64,000 nt of DNA from Kryptolebias marmoratus (GCF_001649575.2 NC_051448.1:14536018-14600017), one strand, 5' to 3'. Counted from the stretch's first letter, positions 39,351-51,485 are shown. Made by a program: numbers and translations. Notes: a model not told the origin generated them from the letters alone.

Positions 39351-41790
39351 TGGGGAAATGCACAGAAGGTTTGGTTTCTCTTACTTCCTGTTTGTTGTGC
39401 AGTTCAAGTCCTTTGCAGGTTTAAAGGTTCGTCTTGACTGAATGATGCAATTCTGACGACATTCTGCTTTTTGTTGTGTGTGGGGTTTTTTTTCAGATTG
39501 CATGCAACAAAAATAAAGAGAGACATGTAAAGAGGTAGTAGATAATCTGATTACAATAGTTTCTGTACTCTTGTTTATTATGCAACATTTTAAATGACCT
39601 GGCAAACTTTTGTGACTAACCCAGGGGTCTGCAAGCTGTGGCTCCAGGGCCACATGTATCTCTTTGGTTCCCCCTGTAGGGTCTTTTAGTAGTTTTGACC
39701 AAAAATAACTTGGAAATGAATATTTATATTTGGAACCACTGTCAAGTCATTTCCTGTGCTTCCCCACTTGACAGGGATAGACATTCACACAGTCTTCACT
39801 GGATTCCACTCAATGACCTAACAATCCTGTTTCCTAATTTCTTCCTTTATTTTCAGGTCATTTTTTCTGGTGAAAAACCTTTAACAAATAACACAAAACA
39901 AAAATCAGATTTGCAATCACGTTGGAGTACATCCTGCATGCTTGTTTTGTAAATAAGTTAGCGGGAAAGTAGAAGACTATTAGCTTGAATGAATAATTTT
40001 CCATCAACAGTGTTAAACTTCCAACCGACCTATGGCTATCTTCAAAATCTTCAAAATGTAGCTCCCAGCCAAACATTGTGGTGTTTTTCTGAAATCCACT
40101 GGAAAATTAAACATTTTCAGCAGATTTATAGCAAGCTGCTGAAGTAAAACAAAACAAAACACAGAGGCAGTTTTGCAAACATGTTTCTATGTTACAAGTT
40201 ATTGGAATCAGGCATTCTGCAAAAATATGGCATATCATTCAAACATGAGACAGCAAACATGAGTAAAAGTTTGTTTTTCATGAAAAAAAAACTGAAAGGT
40301 TTAAGTAAATGAACACAGTTAACTATTTTTTATGTTAATTAAAAGACATTATCAGGATGAAAGTATATGCTTTATTATTTTATTACTTTTCCACAAATAT
40401 AGTAAAGACTCATAGAAACCTCCAAAATTCAGTGGTTAAAGTTTATCAAATACACAGAATGTTTTCCCACCTCTTCATAAGAGTTTGGTCTTTTTCTTTG
40501 TCCTAAAATGTAAAAATACTGAAAAATGTAAAGAGTTTGTTTTACTTCTTTAACATTTTTGCAGCAGTATTAATATTACACTTAGTATGAGTTGCATTGT
40601 TGATCTTTATTTCAATTTTTAAGTACGTTTTGCAGCTCTGGGCACATTTTATTTAGTAGGGAAAAGGGCAGAATTGTCTCTTTTGATTGTAAAGATTGCA
40701 GATCCGAGCTCTAACCTCCTGAATGTCCTGGCATTTAATTATTATTATTTTTAATAATGATTTATTATTACAGGGAGATCTATGCATAATAAACAGAAAT
40801 ACTGAACTGTGTGTTCAGACATCAGATGTATCAGAGCTGCTTTCATTTTGTCTCACCTGTATGACCTAATTTGGTTTAAACTGTCATTAAACAATTAGTT
40901 TGCCTGACATTATCTGTGTTTTGTCTAACATGGCTGCAGTGTAAGAGAGCATTTATTAATAGAGTTATCAGAAGGAATATCTGCACTGGGCTCTCTGAGC
41001 TCTGCCCTCACCTATCGATTCAAAGTTTATGTGCCTGAAGTGAGTCTTTTCATGAACAGAAAACAGGCGACATGAAGCAAACCACTGCCACCTGGTGGAC
41101 AAACTGTCTACATGCACGTTTTTACAGCTGAACAGCAGCTAAATGCATTCAGGACTGACAGCAATGATCTCCCTGTTTTAGATGGCTCGTTACGGGGTAA
41201 TCTGAGGATTTTCAATTATCAGACAATGTTTTTAAAGTTTCAGTCAGAGATTGTTTTGCACTGCTTCCTAACTTTACGTTATGACTATTTCATACCGCTG
41301 CTGCTGTCAGGAGGTAATTGGCAGCAAACTGGAGGTATTAAGAGTCTCACAGGTCTGTTTTGTTTGCCGAGGAAAATTGGCATCCATGAGATGCCTCTCT
41401 GTTTATCGCTCTGACTTTTCTGAAGCAAGCGCGGTATGCTAATCCTCGAACACCTCAGCTCCCACCTGCCAACCCTCATTATTTTCACACTATATTTGAA
41501 ATAAACAACATGGGAGGAACTCTATGCCAGTGAGATTCTCTTCGAGCTACCGTAATGAAGATGGAGATGCAAACTGGTCCAAAGACAAAAAGAAAGCAGA
41601 GGTTTCACCAAGTATGTCCTGGGAGTTTAGGACATTGATGAATGATGAGAAACTTCTGAAACTTTTATGTTCTTTTAGGACATGAAGACGCCCTGTCTTT
41701 GTGGGGTGGTGCGGGTCTAATATGCAGCTGAATACCATGAAGACCAAGGAGGTGGTGGTGGACTTTCAAAGGAACAAGTATCACATACAT
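39351..41790. other. no gene recognised
   Basis: At 39,623-39,700, CAGGGGTCTGCAAGCTGTGG followed by CTCCAGGGCCACATG resembles the left end of another hAT-like palindromic element, without a convincing right end. The remainder is AT-rich. Confidence 0.4.
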
Positions 41791-41983
41791 CAGGGGTGTC
41801 CAATCCTGGTCCTTGAGGGCCACCATCCTGCACGTTTCAGTTGTTTCCCTGCTCTTCAGCAGGCCTTCAAGTTCTGCAGAAGCCTGCTAATCACTCAGTC
41901 ATTCAAATCAGGTGTGTCAAAGCAGAGAAACATCTAAAACATGCAGGATAGTGGCCCCCCAGGACCAGGATTGGACACCACTG
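41791..41983. mobile_element. palindromic hAT-like MITE
   Basis: Terminal inverted repeats of about 47 bp begin CAGGGGTGTCCAATCCTGGT and end ACCAGGATTGGACACCACTG, with GAGGGCC/GGCCCCC and CCTGCA/TGCAGG just inside. The element is 193 bp and non-coding. Confidence 0.85.
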
Positions 41984-42619
41984 CCTTACTGGACATTTGC
42001 AGCTCATGTAATCAGTTTTAAACCCCCAGATGATAAAACAAGTGGCTGGAAAATGTTTGGCTTTAATCAACACACGGTGGTTTCGGCGCAGACAGAAAGC
42101 CACACGGAAAACACCCTCCTCCCCCCTCCTCCTGTATCTGTATCCCTCCCCCAAAACTCTTGGATGTTCTTGGCCTTATCTCGAAACACCTCTGTCCCCA
42201 TGCATACATACAATTAACCCTTCCTCCCTCCCTCACCGCTCTTCATCATTAACATAGACACAATGGCCAAACAGAGAAGAGACGGTGAGAAAATCTGCAA
42301 AAGCACTCAGTGCTGGGTTTTGTTTTTTTTTGTCCCAGTGTCTCTTGCTGTAGTCAAACAAAGAATTTTGCTTTCCAATTTTCCTGCTCAACTTCTTCAC
42401 CAAATCTTTAAATGAAATCCTTGAAAACCTCTGAAAAATGAACACTAGGAATTAAAGACAATCAGGATGAGTGAAATGTTTAACTGTCTAACAAGTTCTG
42501 GAGTGACAAGAGATGATTTTTTAGCTTACATCTTAAAGAGTTTTGTTCATCACAAGTCATTAGGATTAATTAGCTTGTGTTATTAAAAAATATATAAGAA
42601 TAAACCACAAAGTACAATG
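41984..42619. other. no gene recognised
   Basis: A C-rich stretch lies near 42,115-42,235. It sits downstream of the presumed vrtn poly(A) site. No exon was seen. Confidence 0.45.
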
Positions 42620-43660
42620 CTTATCAATCAATGAAAGTTTATTGATACAAAACCTAATAGTACAGATTTACTCATCTACGGACTGACTTTAAATGCCAGT
42701 GTTAACAGAATCCAGGCATTGAATACAAAAAAATAAATACATGGGAGAATAAATGTAAAATGGAACGGGTTATTCAGGGGATTTGCATCGACAAGTTAAT
42801 AAACACATCGGTTTGCATGCAGAACAGTACAAAAAGAGCAGCTTACAAAAACCTTCTGGCAAAATAGGTAGTTTTGAAATGAAGTGTGCAAAAATAAAAT
42901 ATCTTCATCTATAGTCAGCTTCAAGTATGTTCCTTAAAAATTGTTCAAAACTTAACCAGAGTGTGCTCATTGGCTAAGGAGATACATTCAACAATGAAAT
43001 GGGAGCCATTTTAGTGCAAATCTAGTGTGCCAAAATTTTGTTTCGATTGCTGTAAAATGCTGAAGTCCTTGTATAGCTACTTCAAAATTTCAAGTAAACC
43101 CCTGAGTGATGTTGTTAATCTGAGAAAGATTTTAAAAAACAGGATTGTTTACATAGAATGTCTTACCAAAAGAGGAGGCATTTCTCAGGAAGCAAAGTAC
43201 AGGCTTCATTTTTTGAAGAAGAAATAAGAGTAAATCTTTAAACTACAACAAATTTCTTACTTGAAATTGTTACATATACAGTTTACATGCAAAAAGCCTT
43301 AACAAACACACAGTAATAAAAAGTAAAACAGAAAATTAAAAAAAGGGTCAGAGCTCCTCAAGTCCAAAAGCCAGAATTTAAAGAATGAAGAAGAAACGGC
43401 TTCAAACAAAACGCCACTCAGCTCCAGCTTTGAACTGCCTTTTGCCTCTGGGGCAAACTGCAGGATTTTAAACAGACACCACATCTTAAGTCTCTTTTCA
43501 CACACGTGCAAATGTCCAGAAGGGAGGACTGGTCTGAGGTGGTGGAACAGAAGATGGACACGATGCATTTAGATGCCAAACCAGTTTACCTAATAGCTGT
43601 TTAGCATGTGAAGTTACCAGCTTGTCGGTAGTTTAAGTGGAAATTAAGACATTTCGCATT
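42620..43660 (-). other. vrtn: probable vrtn 3' UTR
   Basis: Downstream of the vrtn stop the minus strand has no sizeable frame. It reaches a canonical AATAAA at 42643-42638, so cleavage would fall near 42620. The UTR would be about 1 kb. No transcript evidence is available, so the exact end is an inference. Confidence 0.45.
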
Positions 43661-45418
43661 CTACCCGTGGACCAGTGACACCCCGTGATACAAAGCCCGC
43701 TTCCACATGTAGTACGTGGAGCGCGCCGTAAACGGGAAGTAAGACCGGAACTCTTTAAACGTGGGGAAAGATTTCTCCTGGAATCGTTGCTGCAGGAAGA
43801 GCTTGGCTTTGGCCTTGAAGTTGGCGAGAGCCACGACATCTGCTGCGAACATCTGCTCGTGTAGGGGCGGCCTTTGGGGAAAGGTGAGCTGCAGATGTGG
43901 GCCTTCAAACGAGGCCACGGGGGAACTCTCCACACACCTGGGGGTCTCGACACGCGGGAGCTTGTGCCGACTCCCCGTCATCTTGTTTTCGCCGCCTGTG
44001 CTCTGCAGGTTCTGAAGGTCGTTGACCTCTGCATTCTGGGTGATCGGGGTCCGCTTTGGCTTTCGGTTCTGGCTGCTTTGCCACAGCCAGTAGAAACACA
44101 AGGACATGTACGGGAACTTGAGCTTGAACTTCATCAGGGACCAATTGGACTTCTGAACGTGTAACTTTGCAGCTTCTCTGAGCTGTTTTTTGCTTATGTA
44201 CGCCATCATGAAGCTTCTGTGTTTTCGTCTCCAGACCCTCGCTCTTGGAACAGCGCGCTGGTTAAGGCCGGGCAGCAGCAGTGACTGACACTTTGGGCTC
44301 TGGCTCTTGTCCGCGTCCGAGCTGTCCTCGCTGCTGCCAACGCTGCTTTTGTGGCCCCCGATCACAAGCATGGCTTCTCTCCTCCAGTTGTAATAGGTGG
44401 ATCTTGAGATTCCCGGAAAGTTCCTCTTAAAGATCCTGAAGGGGAAGGAAGCATTCACAGCGAGGCAGTTCTGCAGCCAGCGCTTGGCATCTTGCATGTG
44501 CGTCACAATCTGAGCCCGCTCCGCATCCAGGTTGCCAAAGCTGAGGCCGAACATGCTGGCCACGCTGTCATGGTGGTCTGACTCATCCGGCTTCGCTTCG
44601 GGTGAGGACCAGACCTCCTGCTCTGTGCTCTCTCCGGGACTTATCTCTCCCGTGGACGACGAAGTGGAGAAGTTTCCTCTGGTTTTCAGGAGCTCGTGCT
44701 TCCAGTTGTAGTACGACGACCTTGAGATCTCAGGGAAATACTCCTTAAACTCGTGCAAAGGGATGAGCTTCCCCTCTAAGTAGCAGGCCTGGAGGAAATG
44801 CTTTGCCTCGTATCTAGCTGCTGATTTTTTGTAGTGTTCCTGGGTCTGCTTCTTCCAGTCAAAGAAGGTCCTCTTGGTGACGTTGCCCTTATCCCTCGGC
44901 TTTGGGAGAGGTATTTGCAACTCTGGGTTCAGCTGCTCCTTACTTTTCAGCAGAGACACCTTCTGCTTGCTTTCAGGGGTTCCGGACATGGGTGTGTTTG
45001 TCTGAACGAGGGCGACAAAATATTTTGGCTTGAACAACGACTCAGACTGCAACTCCCCAGACCACATTATGTGTATGGTGTGTGGCTCAGAGTCTTCGGG
45101 CCAGGTCCTTGGGCGAATCAGCCGGTTGAAATAGGGACGAATCTTGAGGTTGAACATGGGGTAGATGGAGTATATGTTGAACTGAAGAACCGACGACAGG
45201 GCGTAGACATGCCACATGTTAGCGTAGGAGCCGGGGAAGCAGGAGGCTTTAACATCGGCATCAAAAATGGCCTCCAAGACAGTCACCGGCAGGTTCAGCA
45301 TATCCTCAGACTCTTCAGCGCACAGACTGAAGCGAACAGCTTGGAGCATCATTTTAGAATCAATCATTCCAGCCAAGTAGTATCTCTTCCACAGTGCCAT
45401 TTCCACCACAGTTCTAAC
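43661..45418 (-). CDS. vrtn: vrtn coding exon 2 (terminal)
   Basis: The acceptor CTCATAG precedes GTT AGA ACT, giving residues 105 onward (VRTVVEM). The reading frame stays open for 585 codons to a TAG at 43663-43661. The last part holds the fourth helix-turn-helix-like repeat and ends SLVHG. Confidence 0.95.
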   Translation of the reverse strand, partial: VRTVVEMALWKRYYLAGMIDSKMMLQAVRFSLCAEESEDMLNLPVTVLEAIFDADVKASCFPGSYANMWHVYALSSVLQFNIYSIYPMFNLKIRPYFNRLIRPRTWPEDSEPHTIHIMWSGELQSESLFKPKYFVALVQTNTPMSGTPESKQKVSLLKSKEQLNPELQIPLPKPRDKGNVTKRTFFDWKKQTQEHYKKSAARYEAKHFLQACYLEGKLIPLHEFKEYFPEISRSSYYNWKHELLKTRGNFSTSSSTGEISPGESTEQEVWSSPEAKPDESDHHDSVASMFGLSFGNLDAERAQIVTHMQDAKRWLQNCLAVNASFPFRIFKRNFPGISRSTYYNWRREAMLVIGGHKSSVGSSEDSSDADKSQSPKCQSLLLPGLNQRAVPRARVWRRKHRSFMMAYISKKQLREAAKLHVQKSNWSLMKFKLKFPYMSLCFYWLWQSSQNRKPKRTPITQNAEVNDLQNLQSTGGENKMTGSRHKLPRVETPRCVESSPVASFEGPHLQLTFPQRPPLHEQMFAADVVALANFKAKAKLFLQQRFQEKSFPTFKEFRSYFPFTARSTYYMWKRALYHGVSLVHG

Positions 45419-45831
45419 CTATGAGAATCAATATTAATGAAATCAGTGTTGCAAGCGATAAACAATCATACAAACTGAACAAAATTGTATATTTTGAGCA
45501 TACAGTCCAGTCTGCTTACCTGTAGCTCCAAGCTAAGCCCAGTGTTGCCCACAAGCAGCATGCTAACGGCGTCAAACAACAAGTTGCCTTCTCCGTTACA
45601 CCTCAGAGGCAGGAGTCCTCCAGGTGCATCAGTCGGGTATAAGCCATGAGCCGTGTTGTCCACGTTTATCCACTCGGGAAAATTCTCAAAGGGAGTTTTC
45701 GGGAGCTGGAAAGGAGCAAGGATCTGGTGGACGTGCGCGGCCACTCTGGTCACGGCATCCAGGCCCGAGCTCTCCACGGCCTCCTGGAGCTGTCGCAGGA
45801 CAGACTGCACCACCTTCTTCCTCTGAATCAT
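43661..45831 (-). CDS. vrtn: Vertnin, two coding exons
   Basis: Vertnin is a nuclear, DNA-binding vertebrate protein associated with the number of trunk vertebrae. Coding exon 1 is 45831-45520 (104 codons) and exon 2 is 45418-43661, joined in phase 0 across a 101-bp intron with GTAAGC donor and CATAG acceptor. The product is 689 residues; human vertnin is about 700. The start at 45831 is chosen because translation from it matches the family N-terminus and an acceptor lies 10 bp upstream (exon begins at 45841). Residues about 77-240 resemble an OTU-type fold in which GNCLF is replaced by GNLLF and NHFVPL by KYFVAL. Four spaced helix-turn-helix-like repeats follow, at about 312-347, 418-453, 520-551 and 645-680, with core FP-x-x-SRS-x-YY-x-W; the third is degenerate. 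Exon 2 is GC-richer than its surroundings. Family assignment is firm; the domain reading is inference. Confidence 0.96.
45520..45831 (-). CDS. vrtn: vrtn coding exon 1
   Basis: This exon encodes residues 1-104, from MIQRKK to LSLELQ. It ends in ACAG followed by the donor GTAAGC, and it contains the GEGNLLF motif at about residues 80-86. Confidence 0.93.
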
Positions 45832-46727
45832 ACCAGCAGATCTGGTGACAGTGCAAAATATAAGAGAAGAGAACAAACATGGCTGATATTAGGTTGATAC
45901 TCTTGAGTGCTGGACACAGCTACATTCTTGGTTCCACCAACTGAATTTGTGATTTTCCTACCTGGCAGGGCCATCTCCTTAAAAAAGTTCTTTTTTTTTC
46001 TTGGCTACTAGGTTGGAAAAATGGAAATCTGCACTGATTAAGTACACAGAATACCATTTGCCATCTAGTTGTTTACTTCCTATTTGAGAGATATCCATGA
46101 TATAATTTAAAACTTGTGCTCCAACAAAAGCTACTTGTTTTCCCTGAAGGTGCAAAAGGACTTTTACAAAAACCCAACAGATTGTTAGTTCATGTTTTTA
46201 ACTGCTTGTATTCCAAAGATCCAGCAGATTGTTTTGTCAGCACATGCTTTTGTCGACCAGCAAAATGTGGAAATGTTATATATCTTTCTGCTGTAACAAA
46301 CTCAATCTTCTGGGTGAATATTACTATTTATTTAAAAAAAATTATTGACTGATTTATATGGCTTTTGAACATCCATTAAAGAAGATTTGTTAAAAAAAAA
46401 AATTCCAAGGCAAACTTTAAAAATATGTAGAAATTAAGCCAGATTTTGTGGCAAATGGCAGCTTTTCACATTGTGTATTATTTCAAGTCTTGGGAACTTT
46501 TGAAAGCTCCTTTAACCCTCTTTCAATTGAAATCTTCTTCTTTTAACATACCTAATATCAGGGCCTACTTTGTGTGGTGTAAAAATGCTCATTTTATTTT
46601 AAAAGCTTGCCCCAATTATGTTTTTTTTTCCTTTCATTACCTCCTCATACAACTTTTGTCTTGTCAAAAGTTAATTATATCCTAACCAAACTGCTAAAGC
46701 ATTAAGGAGAAAGGATAAACTTCTTAC

Positions 46728-47050
46728 CTATTTGTCCAGAGACTGAAATGAAAAAAAGGAAAAAAATGAGTCCCACAGTTGAGGGCGGAGGGTTTCACAG
46801 GCGAAGGGCTGATCTCAGTGCTGATCCATGGCTTGCGTGCAGCTCCTGTGTGTTCTGACCTCCTGATAGCTGAGGAGATCTGCGGGAACTGATAAACAGC
46901 ACCTCCCATCAGGAAATTGTCAATCGGCCCGATTCCCTGTTCTTTTTTTTTTTTTTTTCCTCTCTCTCTCTCTCTGTCTGTGAAACACCTCCTTCTGCCG
47001 CCCCCCGCCTCCACCTCCCATCAATCCAGGGTCAATTTCAATGTGAAGTG
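46728..47050 (-). promoter_or_regulatory. vrtn: candidate vrtn 5' untranslated exon and promoter
   Basis: On the minus strand a strong donor (CAAATAG|GTAAGAAG) sits at 46728/46727, about 0.9 kb upstream of the acceptor that opens the first coding exon at 45841. The sequence just upstream is richer in CpG and purines, with a GA-rich tract at about 46945-46980. A non-coding first exon fits, but the transcription start cannot be fixed from sequence; 47050 is only an outer limit. Confidence 0.35.
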
Positions 47051-48364
47051 TTAACAAAAGCCAATGTGTTAGGGGCCCATTTGAACGAGAAGCCCCCCGG
47101 CCCCACCCCTTCCTCCCCCCCNGGGGTGGGCAGGTATCGGTGCGTTTACAAGTTTTTATCAACTCCAAAGCCAACTCCAAACGTCACCTTCAAGGGTATT
47201 TACCAAGTTCTCTCAGCATCAGAATGCAGCCAGGACATCTTCTTATGTCTGTGCTAAGAAGTAAAGCATTGAAACACAATGCGTAATTGTTTTGTTGTTG
47301 TTTTTTTTAGGCCTGTTAACGTTTACCTTGCAACAAAAGATGTATAAAATCAATACATGCCAATTTTACATGCACAAAAAGTCAGGTTCCTTTTTCAAAA
47401 TACGACTCAAGGGAGAAAAGTTGCCTTTGGACAGTTTTCAAGTGGTTCTCAATGTGTTTAGAAGAAAAAAGGACAAAAAATAAATTTTAAAAGCAAAGTC
47501 TGAATTCAACTCATTGGATGTGATCATTTGGAGCCAGGTTATTTCATAGTTTTTGAGCAGTTTTGGTCACTTTGCATTCATACCCTTGTGAGTACAAAAA
47601 GAACCCCACTATGGGTCTTCTTGTACCTGTTTTGTCAAATGCCCTACTGTTGATGATTTATTCTACTGAAGTAAACCTAAAAGGTCTAGCTTACACCAAC
47701 CTATTCAAAAAATTAAGCCCACTAACATTGTTGTAACTTCCTTGTTAAAAACAAAAAGAAGTGCGTTGAAACACAGTTGCCATATTGTTTCTCGTTCGCT
47801 GAGTGGCCCTTTGTTTGTTTTAACAAAGTCATTGTGGCCCTTCTGAAACAAAATGTGGCCCGGCCTCTGACTGATCTAAAAGCCGGTTTGTTGATTAGAG
47901 TGAATGTGCAGACTGGGTGTGGACAGCAGCTTTATGAGACCCGAGGAAGACACCTGAGCTCCAGCTCTGAGAGTTTCTCCCCTGTATCACTTTTGACACC
48001 TCCTCTCCTGCCTTTTGCAGGATTTGAGTAATCAACGCCTTTTGTTCCACGCACACAACAATCCCAGCAACTGTCCCCCAACCCCCAACAGACCCGGCCT
48101 CAAACTGTAAATCCCACATTCTACACTTCTGACACACACATGCATTTACACACTAGGGGATGAAGGCGCTCGCCCGCCCACCCCCTACTTATTGATCCGC
48201 TTCGAGGCCTCGGCCGAGACAAGTTTAGTTCACTCGGGTTCAAGGTCCAAATATTGTCAGTTGGATCATGTTTTTTTTTAAATCATTTAAGGTTCACAAA
48301 TGAACACACCACTTTGGTTTGTTGATTAGATGCACCGACTAATTAAAGGCCGCCCACCACTTTT
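47051..48364. other. no gene recognised; contains an ambiguous base
   Basis: One N at 47122 separates a C run from GGGG. The blocks at about 47,880-48,250 are GC-richer and may be regulatory. No exon was seen. Confidence 0.4.
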
Positions 48365-49010
48365 TATGCCAGAGTTTTAAATCAAAATAATCCTTATGTA
48401 GAGAAATGATGGAGAAGTAGCCGTTTGGGTCAAACCTTGTGAGATGTGCTGTGCTCAGATTATGTGCTAAGGATGACTCTCAGCTACTACCACATCATAT
48501 CTTATCTCAGTATCTAATAGCTGTGGTGGCCATCTTGAAATATTTCTAGATGGCCTGAAGTTAATTCATTGTAGATGTACATTAAGTGAGAGTTTCTTTA
48601 AAAATGCATTCAGTCGTTCATGACATATTTTGCTGACAAACAGACGGGGTTTTATTCCAACACTTAATGCCGAAGTTTTAGGCAAAAGACTTTTACGATG
48701 TGTAGCTCTCAGAGCAGGCCTTGGGGCTGATGGTCAGCAACTACCACACCAAATTCTAGCTCAGATTTTGTGAAATTGTCTCAGTTGTAGCCATTTTATG
48801 TGTTTTCTAAAGTCAGTTGGCTGTGGCAGACATTTTGAACTGATTTGACTCCAAAAGTGAATCAGTTGTACATGTCCATCTAAGAATTATTTTCTGAGAA
48901 ATTTATTAAAGGTCTTCCAGGTGGCTTTTGAGATATTTTGTTAAAAGTCAGACAAACAAACACACAGACACAGGAAAACTTCACCGTTTTGTCTCTGGCG
49001 GTGGGCAATA
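48365..49010 (+). repeat. dispersed GCCAT-rich family, copy 8 (two units)
   Basis: Unit one has ATGCCAGAGTTTTAAAT, GGATGACTCTCAGCTACTAC and GTGGTGGCCATCTTGAAAT. Unit two, from about 48,660, has TTAATGCCGAAGTTTTAGGC, GTTGTAGCCATTTTATGTG and TTGGCTGTGGCAGACATTTT. It ends near GGTGGGCAATAATG. Confidence 0.8.
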
Positions 49011-50566
49011 ATGATAGAATGGGTGCAAATATGTGTGCAGATGTTACTGTTTCCCCTCTTTTAGTTTTCCATACTTTGCTTTCGGATTTGTTGTCATGCA
49101 GACCGTCTAAATTGTTTGAAGGTCGTAATCGCAAACCTTCTGCCAGTTATGTAAGATGAGGAAGAGGATTTGTTTTGTTGGGGGAGGTCAAAGGCAGCAA
49201 CTGAAGGTTGCATCAGGATAAAAGGCATCACTCCTAAAGGCACTTATTCAAATACAACTATTTGTCTTTTCTATTGTTGTTAATCTTAAGAAAACTCCAT
49301 AGACATCCAATAATCTTCTGCAGAGCTTACTTTGAATTAGTCTTTTTACAATCTTGTGAAAGTTTTTCACTGCTGACTCTCAGTGCTGCACACACTTTGC
49401 AATATTTTCCAGATTTTCTGCTCAGAGTAGAAATGAAGTCAACCTCAGTACTCACTCTCTCTATTTGTATTCCTATTTACCTGCAACTTCTGTTTACTTG
49501 GATGCCTTTGAAACAAACTGCTGAATAAGATGCCTCCTGTATTCTGAACAGAAACTCAGATAACTGAATATATTCACAATCTGACCCGTTTCTGCTTTTA
49601 ACCCAACGCGAGCTTCTAATTTATCCAGGCATTGCCTCTTGACGGCATTCGCCCCCTTTTTCTTTCTTGTCAATGTTTGTGTCGTCCCTACCCCCTCGAC
49701 CCCAGCTCACACATCTTAGGTGTGTAGATTAGCTGTGCTGCGCTGCACTGTGAACACAGTAGTGGGCTTGCTGTAAGCATTTAAAATGCAAATGGGGCAA
49801 CACTGGGACTGGCTCCGGCAGTCTCTTACCTGCTGTGGCTGTGTGTGTCTGTGTGCTTGTGTGTGCAGGTGTTGGTATGCAGGAGAATGCAAAGAAGCCA
49901 GCAGCGGGCTTTGTACGTAAATTACGTTTAACATGTTTGCACATGCATCGCATCTTGGTTTGTGGCTAAAATGCACAGCTTGGTTAAACTCACTCATTTA
50001 CTACCATCCCTGTAGTAAATATATGATGCTGGCACGACCATAAAAAGGTTTCTTTAGACTGTTTTTATTTTTAAAATGTGGTCTTTTTGTCTGAATTTGT
50101 AACAATCCAGCCGTTAATCACAGTTTTACAAGTTACTCTGCCCAGTTTGAACCTCTTATTGTTGAATGATCAAATCCTTATATTTGTGCAGTTTTCAGAA
50201 GTCTATTACAAAACCCCCCTAAAATTATCATTTTATTGGGCTTTTGGTGCTGATGTTGTACAATTCAACATGCAGATAAATAACACAAACATGACTCATT
50301 TGGATTCTGTAAAGAAATATAAATAAAAATGGAAAAATATCATGTTTTATTTAGTAGCAATCCTTCAATTTGATTTGAGCCATCATGAAAAATATCAAAT
50401 ACGCTCTGGCTGCAAAGGAGTCCACAAAGGGGGGTTTCTAAAGGTTGGAGTCAACTAGATTTTTACAAAAGCATACAGATGTTGGAGCAGCTAAACTGTA
50501 ATTTACAGAGCCGTGGCTGCAGAAATATATTCCAGACTCAAATGGCTCTTTATCTGACTGAGTGGT
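49011..50566. other. no gene recognised
   Basis: The block 49,700-49,960 is less AT-rich and holds a perfect octamer (ATGCAAAT, 49786-49793). It is a weak candidate for a regulatory block. Confidence 0.35.
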
Positions 50567-51485
50567 ACAGTGGGCTGCACAGGTATTCAGATTAATATTG
50601 GGAATTTGGGAAAAAGAAATGTTTCAAATAAATAAAAATAAAAATGAATGAAATATGGTGCACACATAAATACCATTCACTTCCTTTGCTTTGAAGCCCC
50701 CAACACTTAAGCCACATAATTAGTTTAACAAGATCCACTTTTGAGCAAAATAAGGGTCAAAGAATTTATAACTGTCAAATGATACACCCCTTTTATAGTA
50801 GCTCCAGAATTACCACGTTTCATCATGTTGAGAACACTATTTCTACAGTGAAGCATGGTGGTGGCAGCATCATGCTGAGGGGAAGTTTTTTACCTGCAGA
50901 AACCAAGAAACTTGTCAGAGCTGAGAGAAAGATGGGTGGAGCAAAATTTTAAGACTTTCTTGAGAGAAACCTGCTTGATGCTTTCAGAGATTTGAGACTG
51001 GAGCGGAGGTTTATCTGTCAGCAGGAGAATGACCTGAGAAACCGACGGATGTCCTGGAATGGCCCAGTCATTTCAGCCCAGACCTCAATCCAGCTGAAAA
51101 TCTCTGGTTTGAGTTAAAGAGTTCTTGTACTCAAGCAGAACCCATCCAGCCTGAAGGAGCTGGAACAGTTTTACCATAAAGAATGGACCAAGATTCCAGG
51201 ACTACATGTACCAAGCTCACAAAGACATACCTGAAGAGCCTCGCTGCTGTAATCACTACAAAAAGTGGTGACACATTTTATTGACTTTGGGTGATGAATG
51301 CATAGTTTTTAGTTTTATATCTTTTAGGATTATACATAATATAGACATTTTCCCTATTTAACTTAATTAATCAGAAGTGTTTTTTGTAAAATTCTTGCTT
51401 ACAGTTAAAAAACCAGTTGAATTCCATGTTGTAGGTTAAAAATGAAGAAATAATTCTAAAGAATATTTTTGCAATGCACTGTAAG
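50567..51485 (+). mobile_element. Tc1/mariner transposon remnant
   Basis: The left end TACAGTGGGCTGCACAGG and the right end, which reads CTTACAGTGCATTGC on the minus strand, share TACAGTG and TGCA. Inside, in order, are GAAGCATGGTGGTGGCAGCA, GATGGGTGGAGCAAAATTTT, TTGAGACTGGAGCGGAGG, CAGACCTCAATCCAGC and GAAGGAGCTGGAACAG. These are hallmarks of fish Tc1-like transposase genes. The 5' half of the gene is lost and the frame is broken. Confidence 0.88.

Noticed and set aside
39623..40080. complete hAT-like palindromic element
   Set aside because: The left end is recognisable, but the presumed right end near 40,060 lacks the expected complementary terminus.
44834..45424. 196-codon open frame on the plus strand opposite vrtn
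   Set aside because: It is antisense to a conserved exon and resembles no family. It stays open because of codon composition in vrtn.
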